A stretch of 39,420 bases of DNA from CAWDLX01 sp046728155 (GTDB taxonomy: Bacteria; Actinomycetota; Actinomycetes; Mycobacteriales; Micromonosporaceae). Where the stretch lies: assembly GCA_046728155.1 (NCBI GenBank), contig JBKPDY010000155.1:1-39420 (forward strand), read 5' to 3'. Shown piece after piece: positions 28,332 to 36,743 of this stretch (the first letter of the stretch is position 1; the number at the start of each line of letters is the position of its first letter). A program made the position numbers and the translations under genes. The notes below the pieces were generated by a model. The model searched no databases. It was not told the origin of the DNA and saw only the letters and a list, made by a program, of their open reading frames with translations.

Positions 28332-29845
28332 GGTCTCCTCCAAGCGTGGCCGTCGCGGGCGAGCATCTCGTCGGCGGCGCGCGGGCCCCATTCGCCCGCC
28401 CGGTACGGGAACGGAGTCGACCCGGCCCACGCCTGCTCCAGCGGGTCCACCACCTTCCAGCCGGCCTCCACCTCGTCCGCGTGCGGGAAGAGCGTGCTGT
28501 CGCCGATCAGGACATCGAGGACCAGCCGTTCGTACGCCTCGGGACTGGACTCCGTGAACACCTCGCCGTACTGGAAGTCCATCGTGATGTCCCGGACCTC
28601 CATCGTGGTGCCGGGGACCTTCGAGCCGAACTTCACGGTGACGCCCTCGTCCGGCTGGACCCTGACGACCAGCTGGTTGTGGCCCAGCAGCTCGACATCG
28701 GAGGGGTGGAACGGCAGGTGCGGGGCCTTCTTGAAGAGCACGGCGATCTCGGTGACCCGGCGCGGCATCCGTTTGCCGGCGCGGATGTAGAACGGGACAC
28801 CGGCCCACCGGCGGTTCTGGACCCCCAGACGGACCGCCACGTACGTTTCCGTGGTGGAGTTCGACGGGATGCCCTTCTCCTCCACGTAACCGACCGCCCG
28901 TTCGCCGGCGACCCACCCCTGCATGTACTGCCCGCGGACCGTTCCGGTGGCGATGTCGTCCGGCAGCGTGATCGCCCGCAGCACCTTGAGCTTCTCGACC
29001 CGGATCTCGTCGGCTTCGAAGCTGGTCGGTTCTTCCATGGCCACCAGCGCGAGCAATTGCATCAGGTGGTTCTGCAACACGTCGCGGGCGGCGCCGGCGC
29101 TGTCGTAGAACGCGGCGCGGGTGCCGATGCCGCCATCTTCGGCCATGGTGATCTGTACCGAATCGACGTTTCGCGCGTTCCACACCGGTTCGAACAGGGC
29201 GTTGGCGAACCGCAGCGCCAGGATGTTCTGGACCGTCTCCTTGCCCAGATAGTGATCGATGCGAAAGACGTCGTGGGCGGTGAAGACATCGTCGACCAGC
29301 TGGTTCAGGGCACCGGCCGAGGCGAGGTCGTGACCGAACGGTTTCTCGATGACAACCCGCCGCCACCCGCCGGCCTTCTCGTTGTCGGCCATGCCGGTGC
29401 GCTGCATCTGCTTGAGTACGACCGGGAATGCGGCGGGCGGGATCGACAGGTAGAACGCGGCGTTGCCGCCGACGCCGTGGGTCTCGCACAGATCGTCGAG
29501 GGTCTCCGCAAGGGTGTCGAACGCCGCGTCGTCGTCGAACGAGCCGGGGACGAATCGGATGTTCGCCGCCAGGCGCCCCCACACCTCGTCGCTCCACGTG
29601 GTACGCGCGTGCTCCTGCGCGGCCTGCTTGGCCATCGAAGCGAACTCGCCCCGACCCCAGTCCCGCCGGGCGAAGCCCAGCACCACGAATCCGGGCGGCA
29701 ACAACCCGCGGTTGGCCAGATCGTAGATGGCCGGGATGAGCTTCTTGTGGGCGAGGTCTCCGGTGACGCCGAAGATGACCAGTGCACAGGGCTCCGGGAT
29801 GCGAGGAAGCCGTCGGTCGATCGGATCACGCAACGGGTTGGGCAT
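28328..29845 (-). CDS. zwf: Glucose-6-phosphate 1-dehydrogenase
   Basis: 505 residues. The nucleotide-binding start is LVIFGVTGDLAHKKLIPAIYDL, the substrate/catalytic motif is FRIDHYLGKETVQN, and VVIEKPFGHDL is also present. It oxidises glucose-6-phosphate to 6-phosphogluconolactone with NADP, the entry to the oxidative pentose-phosphate pathway. ATG 29845 lies 12 nt after the pgi stop, with GGAG in that gap; the stop overlaps opcA. Confidence 0.97.
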   Translation of the reverse strand: MPNPLRDPIDRRLPRIPEPCALVIFGVTGDLAHKKLIPAIYDLANRGLLPPGFVVLGFARRDWGRGEFASMAKQAAQEHARTTWSDEVWGRLAANIRFVPGSFDDDAAFDTLAETLDDLCETHGVGGNAAFYLSIPPAAFPVVLKQMQRTGMADNEKAGGWRRVVIEKPFGHDLASAGALNQLVDDVFTAHDVFRIDHYLGKETVQNILALRFANALFEPVWNARNVDSVQITMAEDGGIGTRAAFYDSAGAARDVLQNHLMQLLALVAMEEPTSFEADEIRVEKLKVLRAITLPDDIATGTVRGQYMQGWVAGERAVGYVEEKGIPSNSTTETYVAVRLGVQNRRWAGVPFYIRAGKRMPRRVTEIAVLFKKAPHLPFHPSDVELLGHNQLVVRVQPDEGVTVKFGSKVPGTTMEVRDITMDFQYGEVFTESSPEAYERLVLDVLIGDSTLFPHADEVEAGWKVVDPLEQAWAGSTPFPYRAGEWGPRAADEMLARDGHAWRRP

Positions 29846-29857
29846 CGTCTGTCTCCG

Positions 29858-31543
29858 TCAGGCAGTCGGAAGTGATCGGGCGGCCGCCAGAAGCTGGGCG
29901 GCACCCACCGCACGGTCCGTCAGGTGCAGCCAGACCAGCGGCCGCCCCCGTCCGGCCAACGCCTGCCGGTCGCCGGCCGCCTGGGCGGCCTGCAGCCGGC
30001 CGAACGTGTACGGTTGGCCAGGGATATCGAGGTCGTCGGTGACGGCGCCGGTGATCTGCAGGAAGGCGCCGATCTGGGGGCCGCCCTTGTGGTACTGGCC
30101 GGTCGAGTGCAGGAAGCGGGGCCCCCAGCCGAAGGTCACCGGACGGCCCGCGGCCCGCGCGAGCAGAGGCCGGATGCCGGCGACCGACCGGTCGCCGAAC
30201 CGGTCCAGGTACGCCATCACGGCGACGTATCCGGTCGGCCTCGCCTCACCCAGCAACCACGACAGCACGCCGGCGAGGGTCGACGCCGCGACTGCGCCGC
30301 GTGTGCCGGCAGAGTCGGCTTCGCTGCCTTTGCCGGCAGAGCCGGCGCTGTCCGCGTACACCTCGATCGAGCCCTCCGTGAACCACGGTGACTGCTCGGG
30401 TAGGCCGTCGGCGAGGATCTTCCTGGTGTTCTCCTTGCTCTCGGTCACGTTCGGCTGGTCGAAGGGGTTGATTCCGAGCAGCCGGCCGGCCAGCGCCGTT
30501 GCGGTCTCCCAGGCCAGGAAATGCGCGCCGAGCGGGCCGTTGATGCTGATGTGCGGGGTGACCCCGCCGGCCGGGTAGTCGCGAGCAGCCAGAGCACCGC
30601 CGATGGTCACGGTGAGCACATCGTCGCCGGTCGCGCCGGCTGCCGACGGATTCTCCAGCACCACCGGGAGGATGCCGGTGCCGTCCTTTCCGGTCGACTC
30701 AGCGATGAGCTGCTCGGCCCAGTCCCCCAGACCAGTGATCCCGGTACCGTCGTCGACCAGGGCGACCTTGTCGCGGCCGGTGTTCGCGGCCCCTCCGAGC
30801 GCCGAGCCCAAGGCCAGGGCCGGGTTGTCGCCGCCCTCGTCCCGGCCGATGCTCGCGCTCAACTCCTCCGCCTGGTCGAGCAGTTCGGCGACCTTCACCC
30901 CGGCCAGGGCCGACGGCACGATTCCGAAGGCGGTCAGCGCACTGTACCGGCCACCGACGTCGGGGTCGGCCAGAACGACATGTGCCCCCATCTCCCGTCC
31001 GATCCTCTCCAAAGGGGAGCCCGGATCGGTCACGATGACGAACCGCCGGCCGATGTCGGCTATGCCGGCATCCTCGAACGCCTGCCAGTACGCCCGCCGG
31101 TGCGAGTCGGTCTCCACAGTGGACCCTGACTTGCTGGAGACCACGACGACCGTCCGCTCGAACCGATCGGCCAGCGCCGCTCTGACCTGGTGCGGATCGG
31201 TCGTGTCGAGGACAGTCAACGGCACCCCGAGGGTACGGGTGATGACCTCTGGCGCGAGGGACGAGCCACCCATGCCGGCGAGCACCACATGGTCGAGCCC
31301 GACCAGTTGCCGGCGCAGCTCAGCCAGGCGGGGCAGCAGGTCACGGCTACGACGAAAGGTGTCGATCCACCCCAGCCGGATCTCGGCCTCAGACTCCGCC
31401 GCCGGACCCCACAGCGTCGGATCCTTCTCGGCAAGCAGACCGGCCACGCTCGCCTCGACCAGGCTCTGCCGCGCCTGGGCCGCACCCAGCACCGCGTCGG
31501 CGCCGCGTACGGACAGCCCCGCGGCCGACTCAACTTCTGTCAT
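29858..31543 (-). CDS. pgi: Glucose-6-phosphate isomerase
   Basis: 561 residues. Two sugar-isomerase domains are seen, with VVLAGMGGSSLAPEV and VVVSSKSGSTVETDSHRRAYW, then GGRYSALTAFGIVPSALAG, the helix PFDQPNVTESKENTRKIL and the C-terminal HSTGQYHKGGPQ. This matches the longer actinobacterial Pgi form encoded next to tal and zwf. It interconverts glucose-6-phosphate and fructose-6-phosphate. A small Ala/Gly/Ser/Asp insert (DSAGSAGKGSEADSAGTRG, about residue 400) is encoded by imperfect short repeats. ATG 31543 has AAAGG upstream; tal ends 27 nt before. Confidence 0.95.
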   Translation of the reverse strand: MTEVESAAGLSVRGADAVLGAAQARQSLVEASVAGLLAEKDPTLWGPAAESEAEIRLGWIDTFRRSRDLLPRLAELRRQLVGLDHVVLAGMGGSSLAPEVITRTLGVPLTVLDTTDPHQVRAALADRFERTVVVVSSKSGSTVETDSHRRAYWQAFEDAGIADIGRRFVIVTDPGSPLERIGREMGAHVVLADPDVGGRYSALTAFGIVPSALAGVKVAELLDQAEELSASIGRDEGGDNPALALGSALGGAANTGRDKVALVDDGTGITGLGDWAEQLIAESTGKDGTGILPVVLENPSAAGATGDDVLTVTIGGALAARDYPAGGVTPHISINGPLGAHFLAWETATALAGRLLGINPFDQPNVTESKENTRKILADGLPEQSPWFTEGSIEVYADSAGSAGKGSEADSAGTRGAVAASTLAGVLSWLLGEARPTGYVAVMAYLDRFGDRSVAGIRPLLARAAGRPVTFGWGPRFLHSTGQYHKGGPQIGAFLQITGAVTDDLDIPGQPYTFGRLQAAQAAGDRQALAGRGRPLVWLHLTDRAVGAAQLLAAARSLPTA

Positions 31544-31570
31544 CGGACACCTTTCGCCAGTCCGTCGCGA

Positions 31571-32677
31571 TCAACGCACGAGTCCTAATTGGGTCTCCAC
31601 GCTCTTGAACAGCTCCAGCCAAGAGGCCTCGAACTTCTCCACGCCCTCGCGTTCCAGGGTCGCGGTCACATCCGCGTACCGGACGCCCATCTCCTCCAGT
31701 TGGTCCAGCACGGCCTGCGCCCGCCCGTACGACGACGTCACGACCGACGGATCGACCTCACCGTGGTCGGCGTAGGCGCGCAGCGTCGACTCCGGCATCG
31801 TGTTGACCACGCCAGGTGCCACCAACTCCTCGACGTACATCACGTCGCGGTACTCCGGGTTCTTGGCGGACGTGGATGCCCATAGTGGACGTTGCGGCCG
31901 GGCCCCGGCGGCGGCCAGCGCCCGCCACCGATCGCTGTCGAACGCCTTTTCGTAGTGCTGGTACGCGAGCTGTGCGTTGGCGATGGCCGCCTTGCCCCGC
32001 ATGGCCTTCGCCTCGTCGGTGCCGATCCGATCCAGCCTCTTGTCCACTTCGGTGTCCATCCGGGAGACGAAGAAGGACGCCACCGATACCAACGTCGACA
32101 GGTCGTGGCCGTTGGCCTTGGCCTGCTCGAGTCCGCGGAAGAACGCCTCCATCACCTGGTCGTAACGGTCCAGCCCGAAGACGAGCGTCACGTTGACGCA
32201 GATGCCTTCGGCCAATGTCGTTGTGATCGCCGGGACTCCCGCCTCGGTGGCCGGAATCTTGATGTAGGCGTTGGGCCGGTCGACCAGCCACCACAACTGC
32301 TTGGCCTCCGCTACCGACTTCGCGGTGTCATGGGCCAGCCTCGGATCGACCTCGATCGAGACCCTACCGTCCACCCCGGACGACGCCTCGTAGGCGGGCC
32401 GCATCACATCGCAGCCCCACCGAACATCCTTTGTGGTGATCATACGAGCCGCCTCTTCGACGCCGATCCCACGCAGGGCGAGGTCGTGGATCTGGTTGCT
32501 GTAGTCCTCCGACTCGGCCAGCGCCTTCGCGAAGATCGTCGGGTTCGAGGTGACCCCGACCACGTGCTGGTCGCGCCTCAGCGTGTCCAGACCACCGGTG
32601 ATGAGGCGTTCACGGGAGATGTCGTCAAGCCAGATGGAGACTCCAGCGGAGGACAGCTCCGCCAACCTGTCGGTCAT
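31571..32677 (-). CDS. tal: Transaldolase
   Basis: 368 residues. The Schiff-base Lys140 lies in NAYIKIPATEAG; other family motifs are IWLDDISRERL, GVTSNPTIFAKA, SIEVDPRLAHDT and RPLWASTSAKNPEY. It moves a dihydroxyacetone unit between sugar phosphates in the non-oxidative pentose-phosphate pathway. ATG 32677 overlaps by 4 nt (ATGA) the stop of the repeat mini-ORF upstream, whose GGAGG serves as ribosome site 9 nt before the ATG. Two repeat units separate it from tkt. Confidence 0.96.
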   Translation of the reverse strand: MTDRLAELSSAGVSIWLDDISRERLITGGLDTLRRDQHVVGVTSNPTIFAKALAESEDYSNQIHDLALRGIGVEEAARMITTKDVRWGCDVMRPAYEASSGVDGRVSIEVDPRLAHDTAKSVAEAKQLWWLVDRPNAYIKIPATEAGVPAITTTLAEGICVNVTLVFGLDRYDQVMEAFFRGLEQAKANGHDLSTLVSVASFFVSRMDTEVDKRLDRIGTDEAKAMRGKAAIANAQLAYQHYEKAFDSDRWRALAAAGARPQRPLWASTSAKNPEYRDVMYVEELVAPGVVNTMPESTLRAYADHGEVDPSVVTSSYGRAQAVLDQLEEMGVRYADVTATLEREGVEKFEASWLELFKSVETQLGLVR

Positions 32678-32754
32678 TTCGGCTCACCTCCGCGCTCGCT
32701 CCGCTCCTCGGGCCTAGCGGCCCTGCGATGCTCACTCGCTGTCGGCTCGCTCAT
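32678..32754 (-). repeat. MIRU-like element, 77-bp form, before tal
   Basis: On the minus strand it reads from ATG 32754 as a 26-codon mini-ORF (MSEPTASEHRRAARPEERSE...) whose TGA overlaps the tal ATG. It contains GGAGG 9 nt before that ATG. Its own ATG overlaps the stop of the longer unit upstream. Confidence 0.95.
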
Positions 32755-32885
32755 TTCGGCTCACCTCCGCGCTCGCTCCGCACCTGCCACCCCACGAAGT
32801 CGCTCCGCTTCGCTCCACGACTCCGCGGGGACCCCGGCGCGGGCCTAGCGGCCCCGCGATGCTCACTCGCTGTCGGCTCGGTCAT
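32755..32885 (-). repeat. MIRU-like element, 131-bp form, after tkt
   Basis: Same ends as the 77-bp units, with 54 extra bp in the middle. As 54 is a multiple of 3, the mini-ORF stays open: 44 codons from ATG 32885 (MTEPTASEHRGAARPAPGSP...) to a TGA overlapping the next unit's ATG. A separate GGAGG at 32892-32896 lies 6 nt before ATG 32885, so this mini-ORF has its own ribosome site. Confidence 0.93.
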
Positions 32886-32898
32886 ATCGCGCCTCCAT

Positions 32899-35004
32899 TC
32901 AGGTGCCGCTGGTGGATCCCTTCAACTCTCCTGCGCGGGAGAGCGATGCGCGAGCCGCGGCGACGACGTTGTCCGTGGTGAAGCCGAAGTGTTCGAAGAT
33001 GACCTGGTATGGGGCGCTGGCGCCGTAGTGCTCGATGCTCACGCATTCCCCGGCGTCTCCGACGAGATCGTGCCACGACATCGCCACCGCGGCCTCGACG
33101 CTGACCCTGGCTGTCACCGAGGGCGGAAGAACGTGGGTCCGGTACGCGGCGTCCTGCGCCCGGAACCACTCCTGGCACGGCATGGACACGACCCGGGTCG
33201 GCACCCCCTCGACCTCCAGGCGTTCCCGCGCGGAGACGCAGAGCGAGACCTCGGAGCCGGTGCCGATGAGGATGACCGACGGTTCGCCCGTGCTCGCCTC
33301 GGCCAGGATGTACCCGCCCTTGACCAACCCCTCGGCCGCGGCGAGGTGGGCCCGGTCGAGCACCGGAAGGTTCTGCCGGGTCAGGCAGAGCGCGGTCGGC
33401 CGGTCCGTGTGCTCCAGAGCCATCCTCCAGGCCCACGCCGTCTCGTTCGCGTCGGCCGGCCGCACCACGTCGAGGTCCGGAATCGCGCGCAGCGCCGAAA
33501 GGTGCTCGATCGGTTGGTGGGTCGGCCCGTCCTCACCGAGTCCGACCGAGTCATGCGTCCACACATATATGACGGGGATCCCCATCAGCGCGGCCAGCCG
33601 GACCGCGGGTCGCATGTAATCGCTGAAGACCAGGAACGTCGCGCCGTACGGTCGGGTACCGCCGTGCAGCACGATCCCGTTGAGGATCGCGCCCATCCCG
33701 TGCTCGCGGATTCCGAAGTGGAGGGTCCGGCCGTACCAGTCGCCGGGAAACTCCTTTGTGGAGTGTTCGGGCGGGACGAACGAGGGGTCACCCTCGATCG
33801 TGCTGTTGTTGCTCTCGGCCAGGTCGGCCGACCCGCCCCACAGCTCGGGCAGGATCGGAGCGATCGCGTTGATGACGATCCCGGACGCCTTACGGGTGGC
33901 CATCCCCTTCGGATCGGCTGGGAACTCGGGCAGCGCGTCGGTCCAGCCGTCGGGTAGGGCCCGCGCGGCGAGCCGATCGAATAGCGCCTTGCGCTCCGGG
34001 TTCGAACGGGCCCACGCGTCGAAGCCCGGCTGCCAGGCCGCGTGCAGCTCGCGACCGCGGGCGATGGCGCGCCTGGTGTGTTCGAGCACCTCAGCTTCGA
34101 CCGCGAAGGACTGCTCCGGGTCGAAGCCGAGGATCCGCTTCGTGGCGGCGACCTCCTCCGCACCCATCGCCGATCCGTGGATCTTGCCCGTGTTCTGCTT
34201 GGTCGGCGCCGGCCAGCCGATGATGGTGCGCAGCGCGATGAACGAGGGCCGACCCGTCTCGGCCTTGGCGTTGAGCAACGCCTGATACAGCGCTTCCGGG
34301 TCCTCGTGGTAGCCGTCGTCGCCCCGCCACGAGACCCGCTGGACATGCCAGCCGTACGCCTCGTACCGGGCCGGGATGTCCTCCGACTTCGCGATGTTGG
34401 TGTCGTCCTCGATGGAGATCTGGTTGTCGTCCCATATGACGATGAGGTTGCCCAGCTTCTGATGAGCGGCGAGGCTGCTCACCTCGTGGCTGATCCCCTC
34501 CTCCATGTCGCCGTCGGAGCAGAACACGTAGACGGAGTGGTCGAACGGGCTGTACCGGGGCGTGGCGTCGGGATCGAAGAGGCCGCGCTCGCGCCGGGAT
34601 GCCATCGCCATACCGACCGCGTTGCCCAGCCCCTGACCGAGCGGGCCGGTCGTGGTCTCGACGCCGACGGTGAGGCGGTGCTCGGGATGGCCGGGCGTCC
34701 GCGAGCCCCACTGCCGCAGCTGCTTCAGGTCGTCGAGCTCCAGCCCGTACCCGGTGAGGTACAGCTGGATGTACAGCGTGAGGCTCGAGTGTCCACAGGA
34801 GAGCACGAACCGGTCCCGCCCGGGCCAGGCCGGGTCGCTCGGGTCGTGCCGCATCACGCGTTGGTAGAGCAGGTACGCCGCGGGAGCGAGGCTCATCGCG
34901 GTGCCCGGATGTCCGTTGCCGGCCTTCTCCACCGCGTCCATCGCGAGGACCCGGATCGTGTCGACCGCGCGCCGGTCGGTGTCGGACCAGTCGAAAGGGC
35001 TCAC
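32899..35004 (-). CDS. tkt: Transketolase
   Basis: About 701 residues. Thiamine diphosphate binding is shown by GNGHPGTAMSLAP and by the VFCSDGDMEEGISHE...VIWDDNQISIE region; the pyrimidine domain has STKEFPGDWYGRTLHFGIREHGM and THDSVGLGEDGPTHQPIEHL. It moves two-carbon units between sugar phosphates. I start at GTG 35004 (VSPFDWSDTDRRAVDTIR), which matches the family N-terminus and lies 8 nt after a -10 box; the frame is open further upstream without support. First gene of the minus-strand pentose-phosphate operon. Confidence 0.96.
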   Translation of the reverse strand: MSPFDWSDTDRRAVDTIRVLAMDAVEKAGNGHPGTAMSLAPAAYLLYQRVMRHDPSDPAWPGRDRFVLSCGHSSLTLYIQLYLTGYGLELDDLKQLRQWGSRTPGHPEHRLTVGVETTTGPLGQGLGNAVGMAMASRRERGLFDPDATPRYSPFDHSVYVFCSDGDMEEGISHEVSSLAAHQKLGNLIVIWDDNQISIEDDTNIAKSEDIPARYEAYGWHVQRVSWRGDDGYHEDPEALYQALLNAKAETGRPSFIALRTIIGWPAPTKQNTGKIHGSAMGAEEVAATKRILGFDPEQSFAVEAEVLEHTRRAIARGRELHAAWQPGFDAWARSNPERKALFDRLAARALPDGWTDALPEFPADPKGMATRKASGIVINAIAPILPELWGGSADLAESNNSTIEGDPSFVPPEHSTKEFPGDWYGRTLHFGIREHGMGAILNGIVLHGGTRPYGATFLVFSDYMRPAVRLAALMGIPVIYVWTHDSVGLGEDGPTHQPIEHLSALRAIPDLDVVRPADANETAWAWRMALEHTDRPTALCLTRQNLPVLDRAHLAAAEGLVKGGYILAEASTGEPSVILIGTGSEVSLCVSARERLEVEGVPTRVVSMPCQEWFRAQDAAYRTHVLPPSVTARVSVEAAVAMSWHDLVGDAGECVSIEHYGASAPYQVIFEHFGFTTDNVVAAARASLSRAGELKGSTSGT

Positions 35005-35012
35005 AACCACGA

Positions 35013-35018
35013 ACCCTA
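35013..35018 (-). promoter_or_regulatory. Putative -10 box for leaderless tkt
   Basis: TAGGGT on the minus strand ends 8 nt before the GTG at 35004, and no ribosome site is present. This would start the tkt–tal–pgi–zwf–opcA–pgl transcript. Confidence 0.5.
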
Positions 35019-35216
35019 CCCACCCAACCATCCGGGCATGTTTCGGTCGACGATGCCGATGGCCACCCGGTGTGGCCGACAGTACCGATGGCGGGTGGAG
35101 ATCGGCCCCGGATGAGCAGCGCGTACGCTGTCCCCGGACTTGCCGCGACGCGGCAGTTCCGTCATCCACCTCGGCTGGAAGGTAACCGCCGCAGTGTTCC
35201 TCGCAAGGTCCGACCG

Positions 35217-36209
35217 GTGAGCACGGTCGCCGACCGCACCACGCGGGACGAGACCAAAGCCGACACCGACCTCGCCGATCCCGCCCCCGTGACGCCGGCC
35301 CGGGTTGCCGACCGGGCTCGTGCCTACGTGTCGCTGATGAAGCTGCGCATCGTGGAGCTCCTCCTCGTCACGACAGTCCCGGCGATGCTGCTGGCCCACG
35401 CCGGCTGGCGGGCCAACGGTCATGGCGGCGCGAGTGCTGGGCGGTTCCTGGGGCTGATAGCGGTGGTCCTCGTCGGCGGCACGATGGCGGCGGGCGCCGC
35501 GAACGTTCTCAACTGCTACCTCGACCGAGACATCGATCAGGTCATGCGGCGGACCGCCCGGCGGGCCCTGCCGAGCCATCTGGTCTCGCCGCGGGGTGCG
35601 CTGGTGTTCGGCTTGAGCCTCGCCGCGGTCTCCGTCGTGATCATGGCTTCGTTCACCAACTGGCTCGCCACGGTCCTCACGGTGGCCGCGATCGCGTACT
35701 ACGACCTCGTCTACACGCTGTGGTTGAAGCGGACGACCTCACTGAACACGATCTGGGGCGGCGTCTGCGGTGCGATGCCGGTGCTGATCGGTTGGGCCGC
35801 CGTCACCGGATCGCTCGCCTGGCCCGCCTGGGTCATGTTCGCGGTGGTCTTCTGCTGGCAGCCACCGCACTTCTACGCGCTCGCCATCCGGTTCAAGGAC
35901 GACTACGCCAGGGCGGGAATCCCGATGCTCACGGTGGTCGCCTCGGCCCGCCGGGTCGGTGCCGAGGCGGTCGCCTTCGCCTGGCTCACCGTGGCCGCGT
36001 CGGCCACCCTGGTCCGCTTCGGCCTCTCCTGGGTGTACCTGGTCGTGGCCCTCGCGGCCGGAGGCCTGTTCATCCTCGAGGCGCATCGCCTGTACCTGCG
36101 GATCGTCCGCCAGGAACCGGCGCGCCCCATGAGGCTGTTCCATTGGTCCACGACCTACCTCACGATCGTCTTCGTAACGATCGCCGTGGATGCCCTCTTT
36201 CGTACCTGA
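35217..36209 (+). CDS. ctaB: Protoheme IX farnesyltransferase (heme O synthase)
   Basis: About 330 residues, a UbiA-family membrane prenyltransferase with eight or nine hydrophobic segments. The prenyl-diphosphate site NCYLDRDIDQVMRRTARR (about residue 99) has the N/D-x3-D-x3-D pattern; the later WQPPHFYALAIRFKDDYARAGIPML loop is typical of CtaB. It adds farnesyl to heme b for cytochrome oxidase. I start at GTG 35217 (VSTVADRTT...); the frame is open to 35070 but the extra residues look non-coding. It diverges from tkt, a common actinobacterial pairing. Confidence 0.95.
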   Translation: MSTVADRTTRDETKADTDLADPAPVTPARVADRARAYVSLMKLRIVELLLVTTVPAMLLAHAGWRANGHGGASAGRFLGLIAVVLVGGTMAAGAANVLNCYLDRDIDQVMRRTARRALPSHLVSPRGALVFGLSLAAVSVVIMASFTNWLATVLTVAAIAYYDLVYTLWLKRTTSLNTIWGGVCGAMPVLIGWAAVTGSLAWPAWVMFAVVFCWQPPHFYALAIRFKDDYARAGIPMLTVVASARRVGAEAVAFAWLTVAASATLVRFGLSWVYLVVALAAGGLFILEAHRLYLRIVRQEPARPMRLFHWSTTYLTIVFVTIAVDALFRT

Positions 36210-36341
36210 AACGCCTGAATCCTGGCCCGGGCGAGGGTGACATCGTACCCGGCGTCCGGATTCACCAGCGCGATCAGCCTGCTGGCGTAACTCTGGCCAC
36301 ACTTTTCTGTCGTTCAGCCGTCTGTCCCAGTGGTGTTTGCT

Positions 36342-36347
36342 TAGTCT
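36342..36347 (+). promoter_or_regulatory. Putative -10 box, leaderless small protein
   Basis: TAGTCT ends exactly 7 nt before the ATG at 36355, with no ribosome site between. Confidence 0.5.
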
Positions 36348-36354
36348 GGCCGGC

Positions 36355-36669
36355 ATGGCAGATGGTTCCCATACGACCCTGGACCCCGCTACGACCGGCC
36401 TCGTCGCGGGCCTGAAGTCGTTCGCCGCCGGTCACGGCGGAGCGACAGCTGCGATCGAGTACGCCGGCCGGCGCGGCGCCCGGATCGTTCTGGTCGGAAA
36501 CGACGGCGCCTCCGATGATCACTTCGCGGAGAGCACGACCGATGCCCGCGACGCCTGCGAGCGGGCCGGCGTCCGGCTGGAGAACGCATGGGAGCGTGAA
36601 CTGGTCGAACAGATGCGGCCGAGCAACGACCTGTGGCGCTCCATGGGCCGGCGCGTCCTCAGCCGCTGA
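36355..36669 (+). CDS. Small conserved-looking protein of unknown function
   Basis: A 104-residue soluble protein that I do not recognise. It has an alternating helix/strand pattern, including an Ala/Gly-rich helix (GLKSFAAGHGGATAAIEYAG), a hydrophobic strand (RIVLVGNDG) and a charged C-terminal helix (ERAGVRLENAWERELVEQM). The leaderless promoter spacing and regular codon use argue that it is a real gene. It lies between ctaB and an ATP-grasp gene. Confidence 0.7.
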   Translation: MADGSHTTLDPATTGLVAGLKSFAAGHGGATAAIEYAGRRGARIVLVGNDGASDDHFAESTTDARDACERAGVRLENAWERELVEQMRPSNDLWRSMGRRVLSR

Positions 36670-36679
36670 TCTTGCAAGC

Positions 36680-36721
36680 AGGGGAACCCTACTAACCGTT
36701 TCAGGCAAGTAGGGTGCCCCT
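36680..36721. promoter_or_regulatory. 14-bp inverted repeat before the ATP-grasp gene
   Basis: AGGGGAACCCTACT (36680-36693) and AGTAGGGTGCCCCT (36708-36721) pair over 14 bp with one mismatch around a 14-nt loop. It starts 11 nt after the small-protein stop, so it could be its terminator, but its right arm overlaps the -35 region of the next promoter, so it could also be an operator. No T-run follows. Confidence 0.6.
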
Positions 36722-36730
36722 ACCAGCGGG

Positions 36731-36736
36731 TAGCGT
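36731..36736 (+). promoter_or_regulatory. Putative -10 box, leaderless ATP-grasp gene
   Basis: TAGCGT ends 7 nt before the GTG at 36744. No ribosome site is present. Confidence 0.5.
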
Positions 36737-36743
36737 CGGTCGC

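Noticed and set aside
27345..29597. A 750-residue minus-strand open frame spanning opcA and most of zwf
   Set aside because: Only its C-terminal part, from the GTG at 28331, is OpcA; the rest is an off-frame reading of zwf, whose real frame has full family motifs.
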